DNA of 64,000 nt from Salipiger thiooxidans (GTDB lineage: Bacteria; Pseudomonadota; Alphaproteobacteria; Rhodobacterales; Rhodobacteraceae): positions 1 through 64,000 of the forward strand of contig NZ_FNAV01000006.1 in assembly GCF_900102075.1 (NCBI RefSeq), read 5' to 3'. This document shows, piece by piece, positions 31,528-40,754 of this stretch; the stretch's first letter is position 1, and the number at the start of each line of letters is the position of its first letter. The notes under the pieces are model-generated. The model saw only the letters and a list, made by a program, of their open reading frames with translations, ran no database searches and was not told the origin of the DNA. A program made the position numbers and the translations under genes.

Positions 31528-33480
31528 CTAGTTCCCGTGCTTGGAAAAGCGAATCTGTTGCATGAGCGCCGCGGCACGCTCCATCTCCTCCTTGTCGAGC
31601 TCCACGCCATTGGGGGCGATATGGAACTCAGTTCTGTCCTCGGCGCTTCCGCGTTGCACCCTGTCGTATGTCTCGTTTGCCAGCTTCAGCCGTTCGGTCA
31701 CCACCTCGTCGGCCAATTCATGCATATCGGCCTCCGCCTCGTGGATTTCAAGACTGCGTCCGGCGGCGGCCTCGATCCGGTCGAGGTAGTCGATGATGGT
31801 CATGCGGGCAAATTCGGGATCCTGGCGGCGCAGGCACGGCACGATCATCAGATGGCGCGCTGCGAGAAAAGATTCAAGGGCTTCGGGGCCTATGGCGTCG
31901 GCGACCATGTCCCGGACACGCTCGGGCTCTGCATCCATGCAGCGCAGCAGCGCGTTGCGCAGCATGGCGTGGTCCGCGTCAGCACAGGCCATCGCCTCGA
32001 TCCGGTGCTCGAACTCGGTGAGGAACGACGGGTAGGACAGCAGCACCGCGAGGATCACCGCCTCGCGCAGCCGGGTCTCGCCCGCCTCGCCCACCGACAC
32101 CAGCAGCGAAGAGCGCACGCTGGCGCTTGGCGGCGCCGGTGCGTTCCACGCCCGCTTCGCCGCGCCCTTGCCGCTGCCGCCGCGGGGCTGGCGCTGCGCA
32201 CGGAAGAGCTGCCAGCGCAGGTCCTTGATCTCGTCGCCGTAGTGGCGGCGCAGGCCCTGATCCTGCACGGTCTTGATCACCTCGCGCAGCCGCGCATCCA
32301 GCGCCGCCTTGCGTTCGGGGCTGTCGAAGGATTTGCCCTCGGTCTCGCGCCGCCAGAGCAGCTGCACCATCGGCATCGCCTGCTCGAGCACCCGCGCCAC
32401 GGCGGCGGGCCCCTCGGCGCGCAGCAGGTCGTCGGGGTCCTTGCCCTCGGGCATCAGCGCGAAACGCAGCGACTTGCCCGCCTGCAGAAGCGGCAGCGCA
32501 AGGTCGATGACGCGGTAGGCGGCGCGCAGGCCCGCCTTGTCGCCGTCGAGCGCCACGATGGGCTCGTCCGAGATCCGCCACAGCAGCTGCAGCTGGGTCT
32601 CGGTCACCGCGGTGCCGAGCGGCGCCACCGAGGCGCCGAACCCGGCCTCGGAAAGCGCGATGACATCCATGTAGCCCTCGGCCACGATCAGCGGCTGGCC
32701 CTTGCCCGCCGCCTCGCGCGCCGGCGCGTGGTTGTAGAGGTTGCGGCCCTTGTCGAAGAGCTCGGTCTCGGGCGAGTTCAGGTATTTCGCGTTGTCTTTG
32801 GGATCCATGGCGCGGCCGCCAAAGGCGATGGCCCGGCCCCGCCCGTCTCGGATCGGGAACATGATGCGGTTGCGGAAGACGTCATAGGGCGCCCGGCCCC
32901 GGTCCGACGGCTTGGCGAGCCCCGCGCCCAGGATCAGCTCCTCGGCCACGCCCTGCCCGCGCAGGTGATCCCAGAGGTTCTGCCAGCCCTCGGGCGCGAA
33001 GCCGAGCTCGAAGCGGTCGCGCACCGACTCGTCGAGCCCGCGCCGGTCGAGATAGGCGCGCGCCGCCGTGGCGCCGCCGCTGCGCAGCTGCATCCGGAAC
33101 CAGCGCACCGCCTGCTCCATCACCTCGGAGAGCTGGCTGCGCCGGTCGGCCTGCTTCGCCGCCTGCGGATCGCGGGCGGGCATCGGCATCCCGGCCTCGC
33201 GGGCGAGGATCTCGACCGCCTCCATGAACTCGACGTTTTCGCTCTCGCGGATGAAGGAGATGGCGTCGCCCTTCGCCTGGCAGCCGAAGCAGTAGTAGAA
33301 TCCCTTGCGGTCATCGACGTGGAACGAGGCCGACTTTTCCTGGTGGAACGGGCACGGCGCCCACATGTCGCCCTTGGCCTGGTTGGACTTGCGGTTGTCC
33401 CACATGACCTTGCGCCCCACGACCTGTGACAGGCTCGTGCGGTTGCGCAGTTCGTCGAGGAAACCGGGGGGCAGACTCAT
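31528..33480 (-). CDS. dnaG: DNA primase
   Basis: Synthesises RNA primers at the replication fork. The 650 residues comprise an N-terminal zinc domain (CPFHQEKSASFHVDDRKGFYYC with CFGC; CHC2 type, about 43-68), the catalytic core and TOPRIM domain (LIVAEGYMDVIALSEAG near 265, then ALDGDKAGLRAAYR), and a C-terminal helicase-binding domain. A region around 435-455 (RQPRGGSGKGAAKRAWNAP) is a flexible linker. A purine-rich ribosome site is not strong. It precedes rpoD in the same direction. Confidence 0.96.
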   Translation of the reverse strand: MSLPPGFLDELRNRTSLSQVVGRKVMWDNRKSNQAKGDMWAPCPFHQEKSASFHVDDRKGFYYCFGCQAKGDAISFIRESENVEFMEAVEILAREAGMPMPARDPQAAKQADRRSQLSEVMEQAVRWFRMQLRSGGATAARAYLDRRGLDESVRDRFELGFAPEGWQNLWDHLRGQGVAEELILGAGLAKPSDRGRAPYDVFRNRIMFPIRDGRGRAIAFGGRAMDPKDNAKYLNSPETELFDKGRNLYNHAPAREAAGKGQPLIVAEGYMDVIALSEAGFGASVAPLGTAVTETQLQLLWRISDEPIVALDGDKAGLRAAYRVIDLALPLLQAGKSLRFALMPEGKDPDDLLRAEGPAAVARVLEQAMPMVQLLWRRETEGKSFDSPERKAALDARLREVIKTVQDQGLRRHYGDEIKDLRWQLFRAQRQPRGGSGKGAAKRAWNAPAPPSASVRSSLLVSVGEAGETRLREAVILAVLLSYPSFLTEFEHRIEAMACADADHAMLRNALLRCMDAEPERVRDMVADAIGPEALESFLAARHLMIVPCLRRQDPEFARMTIIDYLDRIEAAAGRSLEIHEAEADMHELADEVVTERLKLANETYDRVQRGSAEDRTEFHIAPNGVELDKEEMERAAALMQQIRFSKHGN

Positions 33481-33563
33481 GCGCCAAATATCCGCGAGGC
33501 CGCGCCCCGAGTCCAGAAGGTCTCTTGCGAACTCTGCAAAGGCGCTGCGCGGCGCCGGCGGTC

Positions 33564-33588
33564 GGGACCGCCTCCGGGGGGCGGTCCC
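33564..33588. terminator. GC-rich hairpin between a small exported gene and dnaG
   Basis: GGGACCGCC and GGCGGTCCC form a nine-base stem, 19 bases past the stop of the 33607-33894 gene on the minus strand. No T-run follows, so this is a weak candidate terminator or structured spacer. Confidence 0.35.
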
Positions 33589-33606
33589 GCCATGTCGGTC
33601 ACGCCG

Positions 33607-33894
33607 TCACTTGGCAGCGAGGCACTGCGCCTTCCAGGCGGTGCCCAGCGCATCGGTGAGCTGGTCCTCGGGCAGGTCGTAGATCCAGTCCGAGAGCATG
33701 TCGCCGGCGGTGTGGTCGAGCTTTTCGCGCAGCATCCGGCGCGCCTGTTCCTTGGGCGCACCGGCCTTGCGGGCGGCGACGGCCTCCATCACCACGGCGG
33801 CGCTCTTGGTGCACTGCGCTTCCTTCGCGGCGTCCTGCGCGGCCAGGGGGCCTGCCGCAAGACCCAGGGCCAGAACCAGTCCGGTCAGACGCAT
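33607..33894 (-). CDS. Small exported protein of unknown function
   Basis: A 95-residue precursor with signal MRLTGLVLALGLAAGPLAAQ. The mature helical domain has cysteines at both ends (EAQCTKSA and KAQCLAAK), which probably form one disulfide, and the sequence LREKLDHTAGDMLSDWIYDL in between. It resembles small periplasmic helical proteins common in Rhodobacterales, but I cannot name a family. Leftward, between the glutamate dehydrogenase gene and dnaG. Confidence 0.65.
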   Translation of the reverse strand: MRLTGLVLALGLAAGPLAAQDAAKEAQCTKSAAVVMEAVAARKAGAPKEQARRMLREKLDHTAGDMLSDWIYDLPEDQLTDALGTAWKAQCLAAK

Positions 33895-33981
33895 GGGCGT
33901 TGCTCCTGTATTGGGCTGCGTGTTTTCCCTGACCTAGCCGCCCCCGGCACGGATGTCACGCCATGCCGGGGGCTGTCGGGA

Positions 33982-35418
33982 TCACAAGCCCTTGGCCCGG
34001 TACGACCGCGCCACCCGGTCGATCGCCACGATGAACCCTGCGGTGCGCAGGTCGGTGACGTCGTCGCGCCCGTGCCAGACCTCGCGCATCGACTGGTAGG
34101 CGATGCGCATGGTGTCATCGAGCCCCGAGCGGACGAGCTCGAGCTCGTCCGCGCCGCGCAGGTACTTCTCCTTGAAGCTCGGCGTCAGGCTCCAGGCATC
34201 TCCCAGCATGAGGTCGAGCCGCTGCAGCTCGTCGACCACGAGCTGGTGCCGCGCCTCTTCCTGCCGTCGCTGCATCCGGCCGAAGCGGATGTGGCTGAGG
34301 TTCTTGACCCACTCGAAGTAGCTGACCGTGACGCCGCCCGCGTTGGCATAGAGGTCGGGGATGATGACCTTGCCACGCGTCCGCAGGATGTCGTCCGCGC
34401 CCGCCGTGATCGGGCCGTTGGCGGCCTCTAGGATCAGCTTGGCCTGGATGTCGTGGGCGTTGGAGAGGTTGATCACCCCCTCGAGCGCGGCGGGGATGAG
34501 GATGTCGCATTCCGCCGCCAGCACCGCCGCACCGTCCGCGACGCTGTTGGCGTCGGGATAGCCGGTGATGCCGCCGTGGCGCACCAGCCATTCGTGCACC
34601 CGCCCGACGTCGAGCCCCTTGGGATCGTAGAGCGCGCCGTCGCGCTCGATGATGCCGGTGATCAGCGCGCCATCCTCTTCCGACAGGAACCGCGCCGCGT
34701 GGTAGCCCACGTTGCCGAGCCCCTGCACGATCACCCGCTTGCCGTCGAGCCCGCCCGAAAGCTCGGCCTTCGCCACGTCCTCGGGGTGGCGGAAGAACTC
34801 GCGCAGCGCGTATTGCACGCCGCGCCCGGTGGCCTCGACCCGCCCGGCGATGCCGCCCGCGTTGAGCGGCTTGCCGGTGACGCAGGCGCGGGCGTTGATG
34901 TCGGTGGTGTTCATGCGGGCGAACTGATCGGCGATCCACGCCATCTCGCGCTCGCCGGTGCCCATGTCGGGGGCCGGCACGTTCTGGCTGGGGTTGATCA
35001 GGTCGCGCTTGATGAGCTCGTAGGCGAAACGCCGGGTGATGAGCTCGAGCTCGTGCTCGTCGTACTCGCGCGGGTCGATGCAGAGCCCGCCCTTGGAGCC
35101 GCCGAACGGCGCCTCGACCAGCGCGCACTTGTAGGTCATCAGCGCGGCCAGCGCCTCGACCTCGTCCTGGTCGACTGCCGCCGAGTAGCGGATGCCGCCC
35201 TTGACCGGCTCCATATGCTCGGAATGCACGGCGCGGTAGCCGGTGAAGGTGTGGATCTGGCCGCGCAGACGCACCCCGAACCGCACGGTGTAGGTGGCGT
35301 TGCAGACCCGGATCTTCTGTTCGAGACCGGGCGGCAGATCCATCAGCGCCGCGGCGCGGTTGAACATCAGATCGACGCTCTGCCGGAACGTCGGTTCGTT
35401 GAGCGGGGCTGCGCACAT
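33982..35418 (-). CDS. Glutamate (Glu/Leu/Phe/Val-type) dehydrogenase
   Basis: A 478-residue amino-acid dehydrogenase. VKGGIRYSAAVDQDEVEALA and the catalytic-lysine region APFGGSKGG (about 115-123) belong to the ELFV dimerisation domain. VPAPDMGTGEREMAWI follows, and VIVQGLGNVGYHAARFL (about 240) is the Rossmann NAD(P) motif. It probably interconverts glutamate and 2-oxoglutarate. ATG at 35418 is taken because it has AGGAGGAGAG in front, while the frame runs on upstream without homology. It stands alone; the 342-base gap on its 5' side is shared with the divergent VWA/Tad genes. Confidence 0.9.
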   Translation of the reverse strand: MCAAPLNEPTFRQSVDLMFNRAAALMDLPPGLEQKIRVCNATYTVRFGVRLRGQIHTFTGYRAVHSEHMEPVKGGIRYSAAVDQDEVEALAALMTYKCALVEAPFGGSKGGLCIDPREYDEHELELITRRFAYELIKRDLINPSQNVPAPDMGTGEREMAWIADQFARMNTTDINARACVTGKPLNAGGIAGRVEATGRGVQYALREFFRHPEDVAKAELSGGLDGKRVIVQGLGNVGYHAARFLSEEDGALITGIIERDGALYDPKGLDVGRVHEWLVRHGGITGYPDANSVADGAAVLAAECDILIPAALEGVINLSNAHDIQAKLILEAANGPITAGADDILRTRGKVIIPDLYANAGGVTVSYFEWVKNLSHIRFGRMQRRQEEARHQLVVDELQRLDLMLGDAWSLTPSFKEKYLRGADELELVRSGLDDTMRIAYQSMREVWHGRDDVTDLRTAGFIVAIDRVARSYRAKGL

Positions 35419-35760
35419 GGTCTCTCTCCTCCTACCATGGCGGACCGGCCTGCCCTCTTCGGGGCGATGTGCCGGGCCTTTCGCGTTAACCCTAGACCGG
35501 CAGATTCCATGGCGAAATCCCTTTTTCGCCAGATTTGCCCGGATAGAAAAAGGCTTCGTTAGGAATACCGCCCCCAATTGTCCCCCGGCGCGAAACAGAG
35601 CAGCCCGGAACGCCAGCTTTGTCCCACATAACTTACTGACGTTTAATAATTTTCCGTCAAATCCGCCCTAATCTGGCCATCTTGGATCGGCATATCATGC
35701 CCATCGCAACGTGTATCGGTGGGGATTTCCGGGCGCACCCCCGGGAAGGAAGGAATCGGG
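35419..35760. other. 342-base divergent intergenic region between glutamate dehydrogenase and the VWA/Tad genes
   Basis: No gene is evident. The centre is AT-rich relative to the genome (around 35600-35660, with TTTAATAATTTT), suitable for one or both divergent promoters. A seven-base hairpin GGCGAAA...TTTCGCC lies at 35511-35530. No known operator is recognised. Confidence 0.5.
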
Positions 35761-37200
35761 ATGAGACGAGAACGTTCTGCATTCTGGAGCGGCAGCTTCC
35801 CGCGGCCCGCCACCAGCGCCACCGCGCTGGCGACCCGTGCCCGCCGCTTCGCCGGGGACGAGAGCGGCAGCATGACCTACATGGCGGTCGTGCTGTCGAT
35901 GATGATGATGATCTTCGGCGGCCTCGGCATCGACATGATCTATGCCGAGCTGCAGCGCACCAAGGTCCAGAACACGCTCGACCGCGCTGTTCTGGCCGCC
36001 GCCGACCTCGACAACGAGCTCGAGGCGCAGGGCGTGGTCGAGGACTACATGGACAAGATGGCGCTCGCCGATGCGCTGATCTCGGTCGACGTGGACGAGG
36101 GGTTGAACTACCGCACCGTCGTCGCCGAGGGCTACAAGACCATGCCATCGAACTTCATGCAGGTTCTGGGCGTCGACAACCTGCAGGCCTACGGGCTCGC
36201 CGAGGCGACCGAGCGCATCAACAAGGTCGAGGTCTCGCTCGTGCTCGATATCTCGGGCTCGATGGACGACAACGACAAGCTTGCGAACATGCAGGACGCG
36301 GCGGGCACGTTCATCGACACCCTGCTCGCGGAGGGCAACGAGGACCTCGTGTCGATCTCGCTGGTGCCCTACTCCGAGCAGGTCAACGCCGGTCCCGAGA
36401 TCCTGAGCTATCTCAGCGTGAACTGGAAGCACGGCTATTCGCACTGCATCGAGATGCCGAACAGCGTCTTCGGATCGGCTGCGCTCGATTTCTCACGCAC
36501 CTACGAGCAGATGCAGCACTACCAGTGGAACTACGACGGCTACAACAACACGCTGAGCGACACGGTCTGCCCGCGCTACGGCTACGAGCGGATCCAGGCC
36601 TGGAGCCATGACGCGAGCGCGCTGAAGGCGCAGGTCAACCAGCTTCAGCCGCGGGCCGGCACCTCGATCTTCATGGGCATGAAGTGGGGCACCGCGCTGC
36701 TCGACCCGTCGACCCGCCCCATCGCCAGCGGCATGATCGCGCGCGGCTCGGTGGACCAGGTGTTCGAGGGCCGCCCGGTGGCCTATGACGACACCGACGT
36801 GCTCAAGACCGTGGTGCTGATGACCGATGGCCAGCACGACCGCTCCTACCGGATCCAGGACTGGGCCTACAATTCCGAGTCCGAATACGCGCACTGGAAC
36901 CGCTACAACCTCTGGTATTACCTGAGCCGCTACGTGAACTCCTACGAGCGCAGCAGTTTCTACTACCGGAAGTACGACGCCGACCTCGGCGACGCGCTGC
37001 TCGGCAGCATCTGCAACGCCGCCAAGGCGCAGGGCATCATCATCTGGTCCGTCGGCTTCGAGGTCGAGGACCACGGCGCGGACGTGATGGAAAGCTGCGC
37101 CTCCTCCCCCGCGCATTTCTTCCGGGTGGAAGGGGTCGAGATCACCGAGGCCTTCTCGACCATCGCCCACACGCTCAACCAGCTGAGGCTCACCCAATGA
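35761..37200 (+). CDS. VWA-domain protein with pilin-like N-terminus (TadG-like)
   Basis: A 479-residue protein. The basic N-terminus is followed by a pseudopilin-type hydrophobic helix (about 36-60; ESGSMTYMAVVLSMMMMIFGG), then a von Willebrand factor A domain with the metal-ion-dependent adhesion motif DISGSMDD (about 162) and a later VVLMTDGQHD (about 350). This is the layout of TadG-type proteins, which are handled by the Tad/Flp pilus secretion machinery and anchored at the surface. The start at 35761 is chosen for its GAAGGAA ribosome site. It is the first of three genes; the last two encode TadE-like proteins. The Tad ATPase and pilin genes are not in the window. Confidence 0.82.
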   Translation: MRRERSAFWSGSFPRPATSATALATRARRFAGDESGSMTYMAVVLSMMMMIFGGLGIDMIYAELQRTKVQNTLDRAVLAAADLDNELEAQGVVEDYMDKMALADALISVDVDEGLNYRTVVAEGYKTMPSNFMQVLGVDNLQAYGLAEATERINKVEVSLVLDISGSMDDNDKLANMQDAAGTFIDTLLAEGNEDLVSISLVPYSEQVNAGPEILSYLSVNWKHGYSHCIEMPNSVFGSAALDFSRTYEQMQHYQWNYDGYNNTLSDTVCPRYGYERIQAWSHDASALKAQVNQLQPRAGTSIFMGMKWGTALLDPSTRPIASGMIARGSVDQVFEGRPVAYDDTDVLKTVVLMTDGQHDRSYRIQDWAYNSESEYAHWNRYNLWYYLSRYVNSYERSSFYYRKYDADLGDALLGSICNAAKAQGIIIWSVGFEVEDHGADVMESCASSPAHFFRVEGVEITEAFSTIAHTLNQLRLTQ

Positions 37201-37733
37201 TCGGTTTCCTCAAGAACGCCCTGCGTCGCTTCCGCGACGACGACGAGGGCTCGGCGGTCATTCCCTTCGCCCTCTGGACCCCGCTCATGGTCGGCATGGC
37301 CCTGTCGGCCATCGAGATGGGCGCCCTCACCGTCCGCCAGACCGCGCTCGAACGCGCGCTCGACCAGACCGTCCGCGAGGTCAAGCTCGGGACCGGTGTC
37401 AGCTACTCGCACGAGGAACTGAAGCTGAAGATCTGCGACCAGGCGCCCGTGCTCGGCAGCTGCGAGGAGATGCTGCATCTCGAGATGATCGGTCTCGACA
37501 TGCGCGACTGGGAACCGCCCTCGTCGCAGGCGGATTGCGTCGACACCGCGATGGACGTGACGCCGCAGCGCAGCTTCGTGCACGGCAAGCAGCACGAGAC
37601 CATGCTGCTGCGCGCCTGCTACAGGTACAAGCCGATCAGCCCGACCTCGTATCTGGCCGGCAGCCTCAAGAAGGACACGCAGGGCTATACCGCGCTGGTG
37701 TCCACCTCGGCCTTTGTCCACGAACCGCTGTGA
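37197..37733 (+). CDS. TadE/TadG-like membrane-anchored protein
   Basis: A 178-residue protein with a short cytoplasmic basic/acidic N-terminus (RRFRDDDEGS), one pseudopilin-type hydrophobic segment (AVIPFALWTPLMVGMALSAI, about 21-40) and an extracytoplasmic domain with several cysteines (KICDQ, GSCEE, ADCVD, RACYR). The start overlaps the end of the VWA gene by four bases (ATGA), so translation is coupled. Probably a minor pseudopilin of a Tad-type apparatus. The specific role is unknown. Confidence 0.72.
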   Translation: MIGFLKNALRRFRDDDEGSAVIPFALWTPLMVGMALSAIEMGALTVRQTALERALDQTVREVKLGTGVSYSHEELKLKICDQAPVLGSCEEMLHLEMIGLDMRDWEPPSSQADCVDTAMDVTPQRSFVHGKQHETMLLRACYRYKPISPTSYLAGSLKKDTQGYTALVSTSAFVHEPL

Positions 37734-37748
37734 CGGGAGGGACCTGAC

Positions 37749-38477
37749 ATGACGCTCTCAGCCATCAAGACCCGCCTGCACCGGTTCCGCACCGAGACCG
37801 ACGGCTACGCCACGCTCGAAGTGGCGATCATGATCCCGATTCTCTTCGTGCTCTTCGGCGCGGCCTGGGTCTATTTCGACGTGTTCCGCCAACAGACGGT
37901 GAACCAGAAGGCCAACTACGCCATCGGCGACATGGTCTCGCGCGAGACCGAGGTGCTCGAGGACGAGTATTTCGACAACACCTTCAAGTTGCTCGGCGTG
38001 CTGACCCGCAACCCGGTCCTGCCGTACGAGCTTACCGGGCTCTTCCCCGCCGACCTGCGCATCACGGTGGTGTCCTACAAGGAGGCGAACGACAAGTTCG
38101 ACGTCGAGTGGTCAGTGGCGCGTGGCGACTACCCCGCGCTCGAGACGCAGGACCTCAACAACTACACCGAGCGCCTGCCGAACATCGCGAATGGCGCCGA
38201 GCTGATCCTCGTGGAGACGTGGGAGGACTACAATCCGGTGTTCCGCGTCGGGCTCGCCCCGCTCGAGATCCGCACCTACAGCTTCACCCACCCACGCTAC
38301 GCGCCGCAGGTGCTCTATGCAGGGGCGATGGGCGAAAACAACGGCTGGGGCAACGGCGACCAGGACGCGCCGGGCAGCTCGCTCTGCACCAACAACGCCG
38401 AAAACGCCACGGATTGCACCAACGAGGATGGCTCGAACAACGTGGAGCCGAACGGCAAGTCGAAGAGCAAGGGCTGA
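37749..38477 (+). CDS. TadE-like pseudopilin protein
   Basis: A 242-residue protein with the TadE pattern: a short charged N-terminus, then TDGYATLEVAIMIPILFVLF with the conserved glutamate at the head of the hydrophobic helix (about 20-45), and an extracytoplasmic domain of about 190 residues. The last 40 residues are Asn/Asp/Ser-rich with a Lys-rich end and a cysteine pair (SLCTNN, TDCTNE). It follows the previous gene by 15 bases and is followed by a hairpin. Probably works with the two preceding products at the Tad apparatus. Confidence 0.75.
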   Translation: MTLSAIKTRLHRFRTETDGYATLEVAIMIPILFVLFGAAWVYFDVFRQQTVNQKANYAIGDMVSRETEVLEDEYFDNTFKLLGVLTRNPVLPYELTGLFPADLRITVVSYKEANDKFDVEWSVARGDYPALETQDLNNYTERLPNIANGAELILVETWEDYNPVFRVGLAPLEIRTYSFTHPRYAPQVLYAGAMGENNGWGNGDQDAPGSSLCTNNAENATDCTNEDGSNNVEPNGKSKSKG

Positions 38478-38532
38478 GGCCCGACGCCCCGGGAAAGCAA
38501 AACTGGGAAATCAAAAACCGGCAAAGCAAAGC

Positions 38533-38560
38533 GGCCGCGCAGTTCAGCGCGGCCCTTTCG
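38533..38560. terminator. Hairpin terminator between convergent TadE-like gene and 38561-39055
   Basis: GGCCGCGC-AGTTCA-GCGCGGCC is a perfect eight-base stem followed by CTTTCG on the plus strand and GCTTTGCTTTG on the minus strand. The poor T-runs on both sides suggest a shared bidirectional terminator. Confidence 0.6.
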
Positions 38561-39055
38561 TCATTCCGGCAGGCCCATCCCGTCTCGGCGGGCGACCAGC
38601 ATCGCCAGCGCATCGGCCATCGGCTTGGTGTCGCGCCCGGCGGTGACCCCGCCGACGGCAACGCGGCGCCCCATGCGCCACCAGAGCCCCGGCTGCCACG
38701 CCCGGGCGCCGGGCTCCTTGAGCTGCACGAGGAAGCCGTTCGAGGGTTTCATCGCGAACATCGAGCGGTCGACCTTGGCGATGTCCTCGATCCGCGCCAG
38801 CACCGTGCCGGTGCTGTCCATCAGCGCGTCCTCGGTCAGCCAGAGTTCGCGCCCGGTCGAGCGCCACATCATCTGCGCCATCCACAGCGCGCCCACGCCC
38901 ATCACCAGCAGGAAGCCCTGCCACGCAAGCTCGGCCGGCGGCTCGGCCACCAGCAGCCAGAGCAGCAGCAGCCCGAGAACCGCCAAGGTCCCGACGCCGA
39001 CGACACGGCGCGCGCCGGTTGCGCTGACCCGCGCGATGATCCTGCTTTCGTCCAT
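38561..39055 (-). CDS. Membrane protein of unknown function (PH-domain-like)
   Basis: A 164-residue protein with two adjacent hydrophobic helices (about 17-37 GVGTLAVLGLLLLWLLV, and 44-62 AWQGFLLVMGVGALWMAQMM). A soluble domain of about 95 residues follows (ELWLTEDALMDSTGTVLARI), which resembles the small bacterial PH-like membrane proteins. ATG at 39055 has GAGGGGCAGGA before it. It is followed by no other gene in its direction; pheA lies upstream in the same orientation with 19 bases between. Function unknown. Confidence 0.65.
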   Translation of the reverse strand: MDESRIIARVSATGARRVVGVGTLAVLGLLLLWLLVAEPPAELAWQGFLLVMGVGALWMAQMMWRSTGRELWLTEDALMDSTGTVLARIEDIAKVDRSMFAMKPSNGFLVQLKEPGARAWQPGLWWRMGRRVAVGGVTAGRDTKPMADALAMLVARRDGMGLPE

Positions 39056-39074
39056 TCCTGCCCCTCCGCGGGCG

Positions 39075-39908
39075 TCAGTCCCGTCGCGGATCGCGCGGGT
39101 AGACGCCCAGTATCTCAAGCTTTTCGGTGAAGTAATCGAGCTCTTCCAGCGCGCGCTGCACCGGTGCGTCATCCGGGTGGCCCTCGATGTCGGCGTAGAA
39201 CTGCGTCGCCGTGAACGAGCCGCCGACCATGTAGCTTTCCAGCTTGGTCATGTTGACACCGTTGGTGGCAAACCCGCCCATCGCCTTGTAGAGCGCCGCC
39301 GGGATGTTGCGGACCTGGAAGATGAAGGTCGTCATCATGCCGTGTTCGCCGCGTCGGCTGAGATCGGGCTCCTCACCCATGATGAGGAATCGCGTTGTGT
39401 TGTGCGCGTGGTCCTCGATGTGCCGTGCGAGGATATTGAGCCCGTAGGTCTCTGCGGCGAGATCCGACGCCAGCACCCCCACCTCGCGCTGCTGCATCCG
39501 CGACAGCTCGGCCGCGGCACCCGCGCTGTCGGCGGCCGCCTCGCCCTTGATGCCGTATTTCGCAAGAAAGCTCGCCGCCTGCGGGATCAGCACCAGGTGC
39601 GCCCGCACCTTGCGCAGATCCTCGAGCGCCACGCCGGGCAGCGCCATCAGGCTGATGTGCACCCGCACGAAGGCCTCGTCCACGATGCGCAGACCGCTCG
39701 CCGGCAGCAGCCGGTGGATGTCGGCGACGCGCCCGTAGGTGGTGTTCTCGACCGGCAGCATCGCCAGCTGGGCCTCACCCGAGCGCACTGCCTCGATGAC
39801 CTGCTCGAAGGTGTTGCAGGGAAGTGCCTCCATGTCCGGACGCGCGTCGCGGCAGGCTTCGTGCGAATAGGCACCCAGTTCCCCCTGGAAAGCGATGCGG
39901 TTGGTCAT
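39075..39908 (-). CDS. pheA: Prephenate dehydratase
   Basis: Converts prephenate to phenylpyruvate in phenylalanine synthesis. The 277 residues from ATG 39908 carry the dehydratase domain (IAFQGELGAYSHEAC, LPVENTTYGRVADIH, then the TTRFLIMG motif with the catalytic threonine at about 180) and a C-terminal ACT domain (FIFQVRNIPAALYKAMG) for phenylalanine feedback. The usual ESRP motif reads ESYM. There is no chorismate mutase domain. An ATG four codons earlier (39920) is possible; neither has a clear ribosome site. It is divergent from the cytochrome gene. Confidence 0.93.
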   Translation of the reverse strand: MTNRIAFQGELGAYSHEACRDARPDMEALPCNTFEQVIEAVRSGEAQLAMLPVENTTYGRVADIHRLLPASGLRIVDEAFVRVHISLMALPGVALEDLRKVRAHLVLIPQAASFLAKYGIKGEAAADSAGAAAELSRMQQREVGVLASDLAAETYGLNILARHIEDHAHNTTRFLIMGEEPDLSRRGEHGMMTTFIFQVRNIPAALYKAMGGFATNGVNMTKLESYMVGGSFTATQFYADIEGHPDDAPVQRALEELDYFTEKLEILGVYPRDPRRD

Positions 39909-40046
39909 TGGCAATTCCATTCATTATTTTGGGCGACAACGGGGTATGCGCGTTTGGTCGCGGCTTCTATACCTTGCCAGAAAGCATTGGAAGCCGTAGA
40001 AATCCGGGCGACGGAGTTCGAGGGATATCAGGGGGAAACGGCTTAC

Positions 40047-40559
40047 ATGCTGGACACCATGACGATTACCAAGGCGGTCGGCGGCGGTTGCGGAGCACTG
40101 CTGGTCTACCTTCTGGGCAGCTGGGTCGGGGACGGCCTCTACAGCATGGGCGGCGGCCACGGCGAAGAGCACGCGGCGGCCTATGTCATCGAGGTCGAGG
40201 AATCCGGCGGCGGCGGCGAAGAACCAGAAATGGACTTCGAGACGCTGATGGCGTCTGCCGACGCGGGTGCAGGCGAGAAGGTGTTCGGCAAGTGCCGCGC
40301 CTGCCACAAGGTCGACGGCTCGAACGCCACCGGCCCGCATCTCGACGGCGTCGTGGGTCGCGACATCGACTCGGTTTCCGGCTTCAACTACTCGGGTGCG
40401 CTCGAGCAGGTCGGCGACGTGTGGACGCCCGAGAACCTGTTCCACTTCCTCGAGAATCCCAAGGGCGCCGCGCCGGGCACGGCCATGAGCTTTGCCGGCC
40501 TGAAAAAGCCCCAGGACCGGGTGAACCTGATCGCCTATCTGGACAGCCTCGGCGGCTGA
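40047..40559 (+). CDS. Membrane-anchored cytochrome c (CycM/c552 type)
   Basis: A 170-residue monohaem cytochrome c held by an N-terminal helix (AVGGGCGALLVYLLGSWVGD, about 10-30). A Gly/Glu-rich linker follows (HGEEHAAAYVIEVEESGGGG), then a class I cytochrome domain with the haem motif CRACHK (about 87-92) and a C-terminal methionine ligand in GTAMSFAG (about 148). It is the type that carries electrons from the bc1 complex to terminal oxidases. The start at 40047 has a GGGGGAAA ribosome site. It stands alone. Confidence 0.88.
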   Translation: MLDTMTITKAVGGGCGALLVYLLGSWVGDGLYSMGGGHGEEHAAAYVIEVEESGGGGEEPEMDFETLMASADAGAGEKVFGKCRACHKVDGSNATGPHLDGVVGRDIDSVSGFNYSGALEQVGDVWTPENLFHFLENPKGAAPGTAMSFAGLKKPQDRVNLIAYLDSLGG

Positions 40560-40754
40560 CCGCCGTTGGGGACCAGAGTGCAGGGCCGCGGGCAACCGTG
40601 GCCCTTTTCGATTCCGGCGGCGGCCATATCTCTGAGGATCGCGGGGCGCTCACGTAAACTCTAGCAAACTTCGCTTGAATGTGTCGCCCGCGCGACCTTA
40701 GCTTAAGGCACCAGGCGAAAAGAGCCACCAGAGCCGCCACACAGGGGAGACCTC

